The notes below the pieces were generated by a model. It had not been told where the DNA came from, did no database searches, and saw only the letters and a program-made list of their open reading frames with translations. This document shows, piece after piece, positions 52,485-63,138 of a DNA stretch of 64,000 nucleotides (the first letter of the stretch is position 1; each line of letters begins with the position of its first letter). Made by a program: the position numbers and the translations under genes. The stretch is taken from positions 2,232,001-2,296,000 of the forward strand of contig CM074137.1 of assembly GCA_037178625.1 (NCBI GenBank), written 5' to 3'. The stretch is from Skeletonema tropicum. Its lineage: Eukaryota > Bacillariophyta > Thalassiosirophyceae > Thalassiosirales > Thalassiosiraceae.

Positions 52485-52906
52485 AGAAGTTAGCTGTGTA
52501 TCCGCCTCCGTTTGGGAATATCATCCATGACCGTGTTGGTATTGTAGATGGATGAGGGGTCCTCTATACTTATGTATGTATTCAAGAAGTCTTCATGATT
52601 GAGATTGCAAGGACATAGATACACGCACTGTCTCGTAAGTGAGAGAGTGATTCGATTATCCCGACTGACCACATTATCCTTTCTGAAGTACGATTCGAGA
52701 GCGTTTAGATCAATGACGTAATCTTTTAGCTCTTCGGCTTTCTCAGATTTGATCTAGCTCGTTCGTCCGAACCTGAAGCGAATGCAGGCTACTCCCCTCT
52801 CTACCCATAAATACAGTCCCGGCCAACAATGTCGTTAGAGAAAGTAAGGTTAAAAGAAGATTGATTTACCTGCTGAAATCCATAACCTCCCTGTAGTAAC
52901 AGCAAC
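52485..52906. other. Spacer upstream of UIM copy 3
   Basis: 422 bp between two plus-strand genes. AGCGAATGCAGGCTACTCCC near 52780 resembles the region upstream of copy 2. No gene is supported. Confidence 0.4.
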
Positions 52907-53923
52907 ATGAGCGCCATCTCCTCCAAATGGACGAATGATGACCTCCTTTACGTCCTGGACCACACGAACGGAGACTTTGCTGTGGCTCTCGAGATGATCA
53001 TACGTCATGAGGCCACTGGTCGGCCTCCGGAGGACCTCATTCGTTTGCTTAGTGCTGGGGAGCAGTATGTTGTAGAGTCTTCTTCTCGTCATAGTCATAG
53101 ACGCCCACGCTTAGAGTCAGAGACAGAGACAGAGAACATCCAAATTCAAAGCCAAAGCATACCCAATGACTCGGACGGTGTATGTCTAGGTGGTGGAGGC
53201 AACGAAACCGTTGCGCTCGATAGGATAAACAGTGCAGTGGCCCCCTCCCTCGTCACATCTATTTCCGCTCCACCTACGTCATCTACGTCTACGTCATTAG
53301 AAGGAAGAGGCTTTGCTTTTCACTCCGAATTAGAGTTGGAGTTGGAGGGACAGCCGATCATTCGAAACGTCCCAACGAATACAGCTTTCATGTTCTGCGA
53401 AGGCCTTCAAACAGGCACCATCCCCGCCTCCTCTCCTTTCTCAACGGTCGTTGCAGCGAATCTCTCAACTCCTCAGAGAATACAGATGAACCAATCTCTT
53501 TCGGAAAGTAGACAAAGGCATATTGATGAGGAGACTATGGCACCAGGCGAGGCAAAGCATCAGCAGATTCTGAACATGCAATCTGGCATAGAAGCATCCC
53601 TGAAAAAGACAAGGAACGCTTCTGAAATTGATGCTGGCATTGACGATAAGGCCTTGTCGTATGCTGTCAAGGCCAGCAAAGAAACATTCGATGAAGAATA
53701 CCGGGAACAAGAGGTACGCAACGCACTGGAGGAGAGAATGGTCAATATCTCATTGGCTGCATCATTAGCCGACCCTGTCAAGAAATCTGAAGAAGAACTC
53801 ATTGGCGAGGCATTAAGGAGGTCGTTGACTGATCCTATACCGAAATCAGAAGAACAGCTCGTCGAAGAAGCGAGGGAGAAATCCCTCGAAGACATGGAGA
53901 GGCTCCAGGTTTCTACGACTTGA
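52907..53923 (+). pseudogene. UBA-like / tandem-UIM family copy 3, 5' part
   Basis: 338 residues from the ATG at 52907. It has the family start SSKWTNDDLLYVLDHTNGDF, the diverged low-complexity middle, and the UIM-like array up to SEEQLVEEAREKSLEDMERL. Then it runs into a foreign sequence (about 53907) and stops at 53923. The family continuation, SEEELVEAAKQKSL onward, is found at 59110-59662 in the same orientation. An insertion of about 5.2 kb has therefore split one gene. The truncated frame could still be expressed as a shorter ubiquitin-binding protein, which I cannot exclude. Confidence 0.75.
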
Positions 53924-54055
53924 TGGCTCATGTTCATGAGTGCTTGAGACTTGATTTTTCAGTTTGCTGCCTGCTGCCTGCTGCCACACGCCCATCCTTC
54001 CGAATTTTTGAGAACCAAGACTGGGTGGGAGTATAATTTGGAGTACCTGGAAGAT

Positions 54056-57049
54056 TCAAACGAGCATATGCCCAATGCAATGGAACGGGTTATCAAGATC
54101 ATGTCTATCACCCCGAGCCACTTCCTCGCAGATCAAAGTCATCTTGACTGCAATGTATGGACTAGGCGAGAATCCCATAAGACAGCGCACCCAATGATAC
54201 CAACGGTTTGGTGAAGGTGAAGAATCACCCATGATAGGACCTAGATCCAATCCTGTGTAAGCCCAAGCAGATTCGTGAAGTGGGAAGTTCAGAAATTGTT
54301 CTCCAATATCACGGTCGAGCATGAACGAATTTGTATCTAACGCTCTAATCATCGACTCCACTGTGGGTAGCCAAAACGAAGGTACCCACACTGCTTCATT
54401 CAGTTCATTAGCCGTGGCATCATAAACTATTCTAATATCATCATCTCCTTTTGGAACAGGAAAGTACTTGATCAAAGATTTCAGCGAGATCCCTGCCTCG
54501 ACAATATAACCCCGATCTAACACCTTCTCCAGTTTCTTCCTAACCTTCTCACGTAAAACTGGATCCTCAAGGCGGTGCAGCTCGTCTAGACGTGGGTCCC
54601 TTCTTTTCAAAGAACACACGAACTCCATCCCGAGCTATCTTTTGGTAGATGGGAGGGAATCTGAAATAATGGAGCTGACTTCCACGATTGTATTCGAACC
54701 AATCTGCTTCTGTAGCGTGCCACATCACATTTGAAAGAGCATGTACTTCAACTTGGACTGGAGTAGATTTGCCATTCCTTGAACGGAGTTTAGTGTACCA
54801 GTCGGTCTCCAGTCGGTACCAAAATTTGTCCTAAGACGGTCAAGACAATCTTTCAGTAAGTTCTTCCAATAAATCCTGAGGCCCCACTCCGAAGAGTAGC
54901 TACAGCTGCCAGCTTTTGCTCCTCTGTAGATGGTTTGAGATCCTTGACGTAGTTTGGTTCGAATACCTTCTCGTCCCAAAGGTGCACTGGTACATCAGCG
55001 TCATCAGCCTTTACCTTTACTGCCTTGGAAATATGCAAATCATTCGATGCCGACTGCAACGAAGAAGACGGAGCAGCAAATGATGGGTGCAACAATAGCG
55101 GTGGAGAGGAGACTGAAGATTGATCTGTAGAGCCATTCTCTCCAGTAAGAAAAGCATCGGATTGTTCCTCCTCAGTGGTGTTCGCATTCATCTTCTTTGC
55201 TGAACGATTGCTAGTGACCACAGTAGCGGCATCAGATTCAGAATGATCCAACTTTGGGCGAGGAACTTCCGCTGCCACCTCTAGAGGTCCAGACAACAAT
55301 GGCTGTGGCTCTACTAACTCGTTTTTCTCCTGACTTAACACTAACTCGTCTGCTTCCTGCAAAGCCTTGGTCTCAAACAACTCTAATTCGACCTTCTCCA
55401 CTTTACACGAAATTTCATCTTCAAGTTCAACAATCATAGGAATCTCATCTTCAACTTCAATATCGCTGGCTGACAAGTTCAACTGTGGATCATCCTCACA
55501 TGATTCATTATCAACCTCATTCCCCCCATCGCTAATCTCCCACAGTTGCCGAAAGACAGATGCGACAATGTCCGGTGAAACGGCATCCTCAAAAGGTAGA
55601 CGAGACCCAACAATCCCTGGAGCCAAATCACTCGCAAAAGACGAATCCATGAACGCTGGGATGGAGTAAATCCGTAGAGTCTGGCTCTGGCACCGTGACA
55701 GGACGCACGCACAACTTATTTGGTGGGCCAAACACAGAGGGTGTCGCGACCACAGAGCCAGGATCATGCGCGGGTAATAAACCATTACAATCTAGCACGG
55801 ATTTCCACTTCTGACGCTTCAAGTGACTAGGAGATCCATCTTTCGAATATAGCAAACACTCCTTGTCAAGCCAAGAGACCTTTGAGGTCGGATATAATGA
55901 CTTATTTGACGGTACATCAATCCATTTACACCGAGCCGGAGTATCCCGTGTTGCAGAGTTCAAAAAATGAGAGAGAGCGCGTGGAACCTCTCTCGGCTTC
56001 AAGTCAATCTGTCCATCAACTAAATCGAGGAGAGATGAAGAAAAACCGATCACATGAGATGCCGATGTATCTCCCCCAAACGCTGCATGCTGAAACACAA
56101 ATGCGTGAAGACCCATATCAGAGAAAGCAACTCTAGCTTCGTGGTGGAGTCGATGAAGACCTCTTGGGTTTTGACCTCGAAGTTTGTGCTCAACACAGAG
56201 AATAGCCGATGCAGGTTGACACTGCTGATAGATACACTTAAGATAGGACAACGATCCCGAAGCTAAGAAGGTGCCATTAATCAAGGATGGTTTGAAGTCA
56301 TCTGGCGTGTACCAAGTCAAATCCCCAGACTTAGTTTTATCGAAGTAATGATGGAAAGAAGCGGGAAAGTATGCCCCAGCAATCGGCAACTCCATGGCTA
56401 ACGCAGAGATCAAAAAGGATGGCCACCCCTGAGCAAGAATAGTCAAAGGCTCGGGAGAGACAACGCGACCTAACACCCCATCAATCATGGAAATAGACGA
56501 TGCCCCGCCTCCCGCAAGAGTCGGGGGTAACCTTCAAGACTTTTTCTTAGGCTTGAGAAGCTCAGGATGATGACGCAACACCACAGTGAATTGATCTTTG
56601 GTGTTCTTGAGATCCGCAGCAAGCTTGGAGGTCTGTTCATCAAAGGACTTCTTGGAGTCGTCCAACGCCTTCTTCAACATCTTGTCATCCTGACCACCAG
56701 AAGTTTGTTTGCCCGAAGCATGATGATCGGTCAGGAAGCGAACATATGACGATGTAATGAGTGTGTGATGCTCAAAAGAATACTTGAGATACTCATCCAT
56801 CTTTTGATGAGTTTGCAACGTCACCCAAACAAAGCGAGTCATCCTGTCGATCTTCGTCACATGCTTATTCGAAAGAGAATGTGCCTGTCGACGAATGGCA
56901 TTAATGTCTCTCATAATAAGGTGGTATAATAAGGTGGTATTGATTAGAGACCAAGGATTGATCTCAAGATCAGCTGACTCGGATGAGCGTTCTCGCTTCA
57001 ATTTCAGATTTTTCGATTCATTCGATTTTCTCTCGCTCAAAAAATGCAT
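54056..57049 (-). mobile_element. Decayed reverse-transcriptase element
   Basis: Minus-strand frames at 57049-56534, 56488-55628, 55785-54853, 54979-54725 and 54628-54056 align head to tail with stops and frame changes between them, as in a dead polyprotein. The first has a helical gag-like character. The last carries reverse-transcriptase segments: KYFPVPKGDDDIRIVYD, then VWVPSFWLPT, then LDRDIGEQFLNFPLH, where the Asp would be the first catalytic residue. It is cut before the Y-x-D-D box, RNase H or integrase. The arrangement (LRTNFGTDW, then VPKGDDDIRIVYD) resembles RT-like repeats common in diatom genomes. No LTR was found. Not expected to be active. Confidence 0.65.
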
Positions 57050-58171
57050 TTTAAAATTTCCGGGCCCAATCTCGATGACCTACACGGAGTAAAAGGAATG
57101 ATATATGCGCGTTATGCAATAATTCATTCTATTAATGTGAATATATGACTACGACTCGCTTATAACATCAAGTCTAAACCTCTGGGCGATTGGAACTTGC
57201 ATTCCAAAGAATGTGTGCGAATACATTCCTCACTTCCTTTGTGTAGATGGATGCTTGTGAGTATGAATCTTTCGTAAGTAATGGATCCTTCTTCGACTAA
57301 CAGACAAACATTTGAGAAGAGTAACTGTGGCAGTCAAAGTCATTCGCTTGTTGAGGACTTTCGTCCAACTAACCTTCAATTATCCAAGAATCTAACCACT
57401 CCATCAAGTTCTTGTCGGGATGCGCCTCTTCTACTCATCCCCAAGATATCTAGGTGCAGCATTGGTGTACAGTACACTCCTCCTTCTCGCCTTGTGAGTC
57501 CCAAAGAGATATATTCCTTGCAATCAAGTTGATGCGCATTGTAAGCCAGTGGGTGTTTTTGTGATTGATTGCGATGTAAAGATTTTCGATTTTGAAGAGA
57601 CCTTTCTTTATCTTCTTCGATCACCCTTTTATCATTGAATAATTGTAGTTCAGTTGATTCGTGCCGTGAGGATCAGTCTGGAGGAGCTTGCCCATGAACT
57701 GGGAGGCGTAAAAGAAAGAATTGCCATCAAGCTTTTGTCGAAGAAAGTGCATATTGATTGCATTAATTACTTCGTCGTTGAGCCAACCGGCCGTGCCTCA
57801 TTTCTACATGCCAGTCTACTTAATCAAATAACCACCGTGTTCTGTACAGTCGAGATTGTAATAATATGGGGAAAAACATGATTTTTTGTTGCTGCCGCTC
57901 TTGTTGTGCTTTGCGATAGGGCACTTCTTCTTATTTTGTTTCTGCCCCCAACTCTTTTTATTGCGTAAAAAGTTCTGCATGTTCCCTATACGTCTCTTCG
58001 TCTAACCATGTCGAGCAAAAGTTGATTAGCTTCATTGTTGATCAACACTTCGAAAGGTGGTGCTGTTTATTGTGCAATTTTCGATTTCGACTTGGACTTT
58101 TCAATTCGTTTTGTCAATAATACCAATTCGATTGAAGACACAGAATCCACTGCAGATATCGGACTAATGAG
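57050..58171. other. Non-coding inserted sequence
   Basis: 1.1 kb with two plus-strand frames (57281-57532, 57654-57881) that show no domain or splice continuity. Probably further element debris. Confidence 0.35.
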
Positions 58172-58310
58172 ATGACGATTACACACTCCCAATTGTAGCC
58201 GCTCGAGTCACCATGGGGCCAAAGCCAAAGTTGTTCGTGTGGGGTAGTAGCATCTTGTTTGGCCTATGGTGACTCGAGCGGCCGGCCACGGCGTTGATGT
58301 CGCAGGAGTG
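58172..58310. repeat. Foldback repeat, copy A
   Basis: It starts with ATGACGATTACACACTCCC. The arms CCGCTCGAGTCACCATGGGG (58199 on) and the near-complement ending at 58281 form a long hairpin around a ~40-bp loop (AAGTTGTTCGTGTGGGGTA). It ends with CGGCGTTGATGTCGCAGG. It is duplicated at 58858-58993. Confidence 0.75.
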
Positions 58311-58477
58311 TCCATAAGAGAAGAACATATCCGTCCTATTGCTTTCCTATTCCAACAAAATAAGAGCAATGCCCATCCTTAAGGGAGAAAAACGCGCATG
58401 GCTCCATCTATCTTCGGCAATTGTGTTGAAGACGCAGAAGCCATGCAGACATACAACACATGATATGCTCACGACGA

Positions 58478-58813
58478 AAAAAAAAAAAAAAAATTAACGG
58501 AAATCTTAAAGTACGTCATGGTTGGCCCTCCAGGGGCGAAATTATCTACAATTATCTAGAGCAATGTCACAAGTTACTATAAGTACCCTTCGAGTGTAAT
58601 TAAGCAAATAACCAACAGTTTTTCCATCACCCCGGAATTAGCAAAGAGGCAGTGATATGAAATTCCAAACCAAGTAGGAGTAATGGTCTTTTTCCCAGAT
58701 CGCACTCCGAGCTGCGACACCTCAAACAGCCAGGATTTGGCACGGGGGAGACTCGAACCCAAGACCCCGAACCAGAAGAGAGGCGGTGATACCACTACAC
58801 CACACCACCTCCC
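58478..58813 (-). mobile_element. tRNA-derived SINE with target-site duplications
   Basis: The sequence TGATATGCTCACGACGA occurs at 58461-58477 and at 58814-58830, an exact 17-bp duplication on both sides of a ~336-bp unit. Reading the minus strand, the unit begins GGGAGGTGGTG and has a pol III A box TGGTGTAGTGG (58802-58792) and B box GGTTCGAGTCT (58759-58749) with 32 bp between them, as in tRNAs. It ends at a run of 17 T (A on the plus strand, 58477-58493). A tRNA head, a body, a homopolymer tail and long duplications are the SINE hallmarks. The clover-leaf stems pair poorly, so it is not a working tRNA. Confidence 0.8.
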
Positions 58814-58857
58814 TGATATGCTCACGACGACACTGCTGCGGGCGGACACGTACTAGA

Positions 58858-58993
58858 ATGACGATTACACACTCCCGATTCCACCCGCTCGAGTCACCAT
58901 GGGGCCAAAGTTGTTCGTGTGGGGTACTTAGTAGCATCATGTTTGGCCCATGGTTACTCGAGCGGGTGGGCACGGCGTTGGTGTCGCAGGGGT
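58858..58993. repeat. Foldback repeat, copy B
   Basis: The second copy of the hairpin repeat: arms CCCGCTCGAGTCACCATGGG (58884 on) and its near-complement at 58945-58966, then CACGGCGTTGGTGTCGCAGG. Before the SINE arrived, copies A and B were about 195 bp apart, so they may be the ends of one small foldback element. Confidence 0.75.
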
Positions 58994-59109
58994 CCCATTT
59001 AGCTAGTAGTCCCTCTAGTTAAATATTAAATTTTAAAGGTCTCGTGCGAAAATTCTTCATTTTGAGAAAAGATGAAATTGAAGCGCGCCCGTCAGCTGAT
59101 CGTGAGATC

Positions 59110-59662
59110 GCTCCTGGAGACCATAATCAGATCTGAGGAAGAACTGGTGGAGGCAGCGAAGCAGAAATCGCTGCATACCATGTCCAAGGACGAAGAGCTC
59201 ATAGAAGCTGTGAAGCGTGAGTCATTAATATCTGTGTCTGCAAGTGCGGGGAAGAAGCCGGCTCCTGAGTATTGGCAGAGTGATAGTGATCTACGACAGT
59301 CCAATTCCATTTCTTCAACATATCCACTGCCGCTTGGGTTATCAGAGCATGATTTTTCAGAGTGCAGAAGCAACAGTGTAGTGCCTTCAATAAATGATTC
59401 TTTAGTGGCGAATACTTTTGATGTGGAGTTGATGGATCGCAAGATGCCTGCTCTACCGGTTGCACAAGAAATTAACAACGATTTGAACAGCAGCCTAAGC
59501 CTAAGCTTGAGCAATACACGTCCAAATCCAAATGTAGCTTCTACAGATGTGTTTTCTTCGTCGTCTTCAGACCAAACCGAGGAATATGACAATAGATTAG
59601 GAGCAAATGCAGATGCAGCTCAACACCATTTGAACTTGAAGGATTCCAAAGGCAGGATGTGA
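59110..59662 (+). pseudogene. UBA-like / tandem-UIM family copy 3, 3' part
   Basis: The open frame continues the split gene: LLETIIRSEEELVEAAKQKS, then MSKDEELIEAVKRESL, ELMDRKMPALPVAQ and a Ser/Asn-rich tail close to copy 2. A chance in-frame ATG at 59072 inside the inserted DNA makes it look like an independent 196-codon gene. Without its UBA-like start and most UIM-like repeats, it is best read as the severed 3' end. Confidence 0.72.
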
Positions 59663-60078
59663 CATTCCTCCTTTTTGACGATGTGGGTGCTAGTCTCGTA
59701 ATTATCGATTATCGGCGACGATAGAACCTACGAGGAGCAAGGGAATAGAAGCAACAACATGATCGCTCTAAATCTCGTGTGGGTTCGCACGTTGGAACCG
59801 AATCTACCTCTATGATCGGAACTCAAGTTTAGTCGAAGAAGAACTCCTCCGGCAGAAAAGGGTTTCAGATGAGAACCGAACCCCGAGCCCCGAGAGATTG
59901 GGCTTGATATCATCGAGAGAACCGAACTCCAAGTTCGGTAGGGCTATCGACTATCGATGATCACTGATTTGCATGAGTTGCTTCCATAATATATGCAATT
60001 GCTTGGCCAGATTCTTTGTGGAAGCTGTAGAGAATAGCGAAGAGAGAGTCTTTTTCTCCCACCCACCCTCAATTTAAG
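59663..60078. other. Spacer with imperfect inverted repeat
   Basis: 416 bp. CGATTATCGGCGACGATAG and CTATCGACTATCGATGATC type short inverted sequences occur at both ends (about 59706-59724 and 59943-59961). No gene. Confidence 0.35.
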
Positions 60079-61494
60079 ATGATTGCCCTAATACACTTCA
60101 CACTCACACTCTCCTACCTATTACTTCAGCTAGTGTCCTCCACTGATGCATCATGCACCGGGGTACCCGCCCCTTGCTCAAGCCATAGAACAATTGGTGA
60201 ATGTAAGGCTGCAGATTGTAGTTGCAGTGTTGGTGGTAAATTTTTTTCACGTTGCGATTGTAATATTGATACTATCACTATCCCCATCCAACATTATGGT
60301 GACACTTATACCACGACGAACATAAATTGCCCAAGTGATCATAAAGGAGACTTTAAATGCAGTGGTAGAAATCCTTTTAAATGTGATTTTTATTTCGATG
60401 CGTATGCCGAAATGGGGATGAGCAACGTGTTGTTTGACCAAGGCCCAGCTAGGAATTCAGGTGCGTGTCAAGCTGCAGGGTGTCACTGGTGTGATGTGTC
60501 TGCTATTGATGGCCTCTGTGCTGAGGTAAAATGCAATGACCAGGAGGAAGAAAAAATCTCGGAGTCGTTCTTTGCAGCACTAGAGCTTATTACGCCAGCC
60601 CTCGACGACCTTCATGTTTCATTTTGTGATACGCTTGAGATCACCCTCCATGACTATGTACAAAGGCAGATTCAAAAGAATTGGCCCAATTACAAAATGG
60701 CGCACGACATGTTCAAGCTCCCAAGTGGACCAAGATACCATCGAGGTAGTTATTCCCCTGATTCCCCTGATGATAGTTTGTTTGGTGAAGATAAATTTCG
60801 ATCTGTAAAGAACAGCACAGTCTTGGGGTTTTGTTATGGGACTTGTGGATGCATTGGTCCTCCTGTAGAGAAACCGGAAGGTAGTAACCCTCCAACCCCT
60901 GCAACCGTGCCAACCTATGATGAGGCTGTTTCTAATCCACCATCCACTGCAAAAGTGCCTGTGGCTGCACCTTCTGGTGGCTTATTTTGGGAGTTGCCTA
61001 CTGGAACGAGGTCAAGCAGAATGCAACCCAGTACTTCATTAACATCTGCAGATATTGTCAAAAAGCTTAGTGAGTCAGCGAATAGCACATTCCTGGAAGC
61101 ACTGAACCATGATATTATCACACTGGAAACATCTGTAGATGCGGAAATTACCGATGCACAGTTCTATTCATCCTGGGCAGATGCACTCTGTTGGGTTGGA
61201 TCATGGGATTATAGCTGCCTGGGAGGTAGTGACACGATTCAGATTTTACCTATCAGTGAAGAAAAACAAATGTATTGCACAACTTCAAGGCCAACATCAC
61301 AACCAACTGTTACTTGGAGACCTTCTTCAATGCCAACGATTTCTCCAATCCCAACTGTTTCTGGTGATCCATCGAGTTCGCCAACAGAATATCCCACCAC
61401 AAAACATCCCACCTTTCAACCGTCTGCAGCGGCAAATGAAAAACCTTTTATGTCATTATGCATGATATTGCTCATGCTATTTCTGTTTGATTGA
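60079..61494 (+). CDS. Secreted surface protein with PSxPT repeats and GPI-type tail
   Basis: 471 residues, intronless. The signal peptide is MIALIHFTLTLSYLLLQLVS. A Cys-rich ectodomain follows (CTGVPAPC, CKAADCSC, CDCNIDT, CKCSG-like pairs, GACQAAGCHWCD, CYGTCGCIGP) with no family I recognise. Near the C-terminus comes the stretch SRPTSQPTVTWRPSSMPTIS, continued by SGDPSSSPTEYPT. This P-S/T-x-P-T pattern is common in diatom cell-wall and surface proteins. The last ~18 residues are hydrophobic (MSLCMILLMLFLF) and suit a GPI-anchor signal. Probable cell-surface location; function unknown. Confidence 0.75.
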   Translation: MIALIHFTLTLSYLLLQLVSSTDASCTGVPAPCSSHRTIGECKAADCSCSVGGKFFSRCDCNIDTITIPIQHYGDTYTTTNINCPSDHKGDFKCSGRNPFKCDFYFDAYAEMGMSNVLFDQGPARNSGACQAAGCHWCDVSAIDGLCAEVKCNDQEEEKISESFFAALELITPALDDLHVSFCDTLEITLHDYVQRQIQKNWPNYKMAHDMFKLPSGPRYHRGSYSPDSPDDSLFGEDKFRSVKNSTVLGFCYGTCGCIGPPVEKPEGSNPPTPATVPTYDEAVSNPPSTAKVPVAAPSGGLFWELPTGTRSSRMQPSTSLTSADIVKKLSESANSTFLEALNHDIITLETSVDAEITDAQFYSSWADALCWVGSWDYSCLGGSDTIQILPISEEKQMYCTTSRPTSQPTVTWRPSSMPTISPIPTVSGDPSSSPTEYPTTKHPTFQPSAAANEKPFMSLCMILLMLFLFD

Positions 61495-61837
61495 GGCATG
61501 CGTATCGTAAAAGAAGCTATTCGTTGAGTATGGCAAGATATGTATGATAACTAAAATTTCTCAGGACGTAGTACAAGAAGAGTGTGTTAATTGAGAATGA
61601 GTGGGACAACTAAATGCTGCTAACGTTTCGGTTGAGTTGCCATGATATTTCATCTCTTCTTTCTATCATTTTTGAGGTTCAGACTCATTCTTGCTCATGT
61701 CTCTCATACATTTGGCTTGTGGTGCGGCGTGTTTTTGCCTATTCTACCGCATCATGGTCATAGGCTCCTATCGACATTATAAAGATACGTTGAGCTGTGT
61801 CGATTCCTTTGAACTCCCTGCTTCATGACACAGAACC
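61495..61837. other. Spacer between convergent genes
   Basis: 343 bp, no gene or repeat recognised. Confidence 0.4.
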
Positions 61838-62745
61838 CTACATCCACTTTTGCGCAAATTCTTCCGCTGCGTCTCTTTGCGGACTTCTCGTAGCATCAAC
61901 AGCAGCCTGGTGTCCACGAAGAGCTACGGTAAAATCGTCTTTGCTAATGAGCCCCTTTCTGTAAGCATCTTTCAGTGTCTCTAATGCCTCATCGCCTCCT
62001 TGTTTGGCGGAGATGATGAAATGCTTCATTGCTCTCTCGTGCCTCCCATCATCCACCTCTTGGCATCCAAGATAGTTTCTAGCGATTGCACTACCACCAA
62101 TAGCGGCCTCTTCCAGATGATAAATTTCTTTTTTCTTATTCATCCCAACACCTTGTCCATCCCGATACATATGTGAGAGTATATAGTGTGATCCCACATC
62201 CCCCAATGCAGCTGCTTTCAAAAAATACTCAAATGCACTCTTATAGTCCCCTTCCTTATAGCAATGTGTGCCCATTTGGCGCAATCCTAAGGCAGATTGA
62301 TTTTGATTTCTTCATCGTTTTTTGGTGCTGGGTGTCGACAGAATAGGCATATAGGAGTACTCTCCAGCGATTCTCGTACCTCTCGTCTCTGATTTGCAAT
62401 ATCACAACCATTGCATATCATCTGGCCGCAACATCCCATCAAAGTAGCGTGTTGTGCATCGAGCGGAAATGGCAAGCAGCAAATGGGGCAGTCCCCAAGG
62501 TCACTGCTGTCAGGCTGCTTGAATAAAATTTCATCACGCAATTCGGCCGCTCGCTTCTTGCAATCCTTTTTGTGCTGAGGCCTGTGTTCCTTCTGACATT
62601 TCACACTGCAATATCGAACAAGTTTGCATGCGGTACACGTCTTTAATTTAATGTCATCAACTCCAGCTATGCCGCAGGAAGCACAGCACATCATGCTGTG
62701 GCCCGCTTCCTCTAAATTTGTGCTCATCATCAAATGTTGCGCCAA
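61838..62745 (-). pseudogene. MYND-finger / Sel1-repeat gene broken by a frame change
   Basis: The upstream frame (62745-62287, 152 residues) has a MYND zinc finger (CASCGIAGVDDIKLKTCTAC, then CSVKCQKEHRPQHKKDCKK) and a second Cys cluster of RING type (CPICCLPFP, CCGQMICNGCD, CLFCRHPAP). It stops after EIKINLP. The next frame (62284-61838) continues with Sel1/TPR-like repeats: RQMGTHCYKEGDYKSAFEYF, AAALGDVGSHYILSHMYRDG, EEAAIGGSAIARNYLGC. In diatom relatives, as I recall them, about ten residues (a K-R-x-E-x-N-D-P-x-A stretch) link the two parts. Here they are missing and the frame shifts. Either a pseudogene or a sequence error. Members of the family are protein-interaction scaffolds of unknown role. 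Confidence 0.7.
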
Positions 62746-63138
62746 TGCATGTATAGCCCTTAAGAAATAAGCAGAATAATGTCACCTTAAACTAACAATA
62801 AGAAAACATCCTGATTCATAAGAAGTCCCGCCTTATGATCCTGTTGCAGCATGTGCCATAGCGGTGCAAAGAGCCCGAGTTAGTTGGGCAAGGTGCCAAA
62901 ATTGCGAGAGTTCATCTCAGCTATTTTGTGAGCAGAGTCGTTGTGACAGTAAAAATCTTGTATCTTGTAAGCTGGCAGCATTTGGTCGGAGTAGCAAGCT
63001 ACTTACATAGCGTCAGCACGTCTTGATCGGTGCCACAAGAATCGGAGTAATTGATCAAATAAGTATAATCGGAACTAGGATTCAGTTAACTTTTAGGAAA
63101 TCATTGATCCCTTGGTCAATTCTAGATCAGACCTCTCC
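62746..63138. other. Spacer upstream of the MYND gene
   Basis: 393 bp between two minus-strand genes, with no recognisable element. Confidence 0.4.

Larger units (their letters stand above)
53907..59109. mobile_element. Composite insertion splitting UIM copy 3
   Basis: The paralogues define the ancestral sequence across the break. The left gene part ends at GGCTCC (to 53906) and the right part resumes at GCTCCTGGAGACC (59110). GCTCC at both edges is a candidate 5-bp target-site duplication. No long terminal repeats are visible at the edges, so the event may be several nested insertions: a decayed reverse-transcriptase element, foldback repeats and a SINE. Confidence 0.6.

Noticed and set aside
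58740..58813. Functional tRNA gene on the minus strand
   Set aside because: A and B boxes are present, but the acceptor, anticodon and T stems do not pair well, and the unit extends to a T run with target duplications, so it is the head of a SINE.
53907..59109. Intact LTR retrotransposon
   Set aside because: No matching terminal repeats at the edges, and the RT frame lacks its second catalytic box, RNase H and integrase.
59072..59662. Independent small gene starting at 59072
   Set aside because: Its first ~13 codons come from inserted DNA; from 59110 it is the severed 3' end of the UIM copy that begins at 52907.
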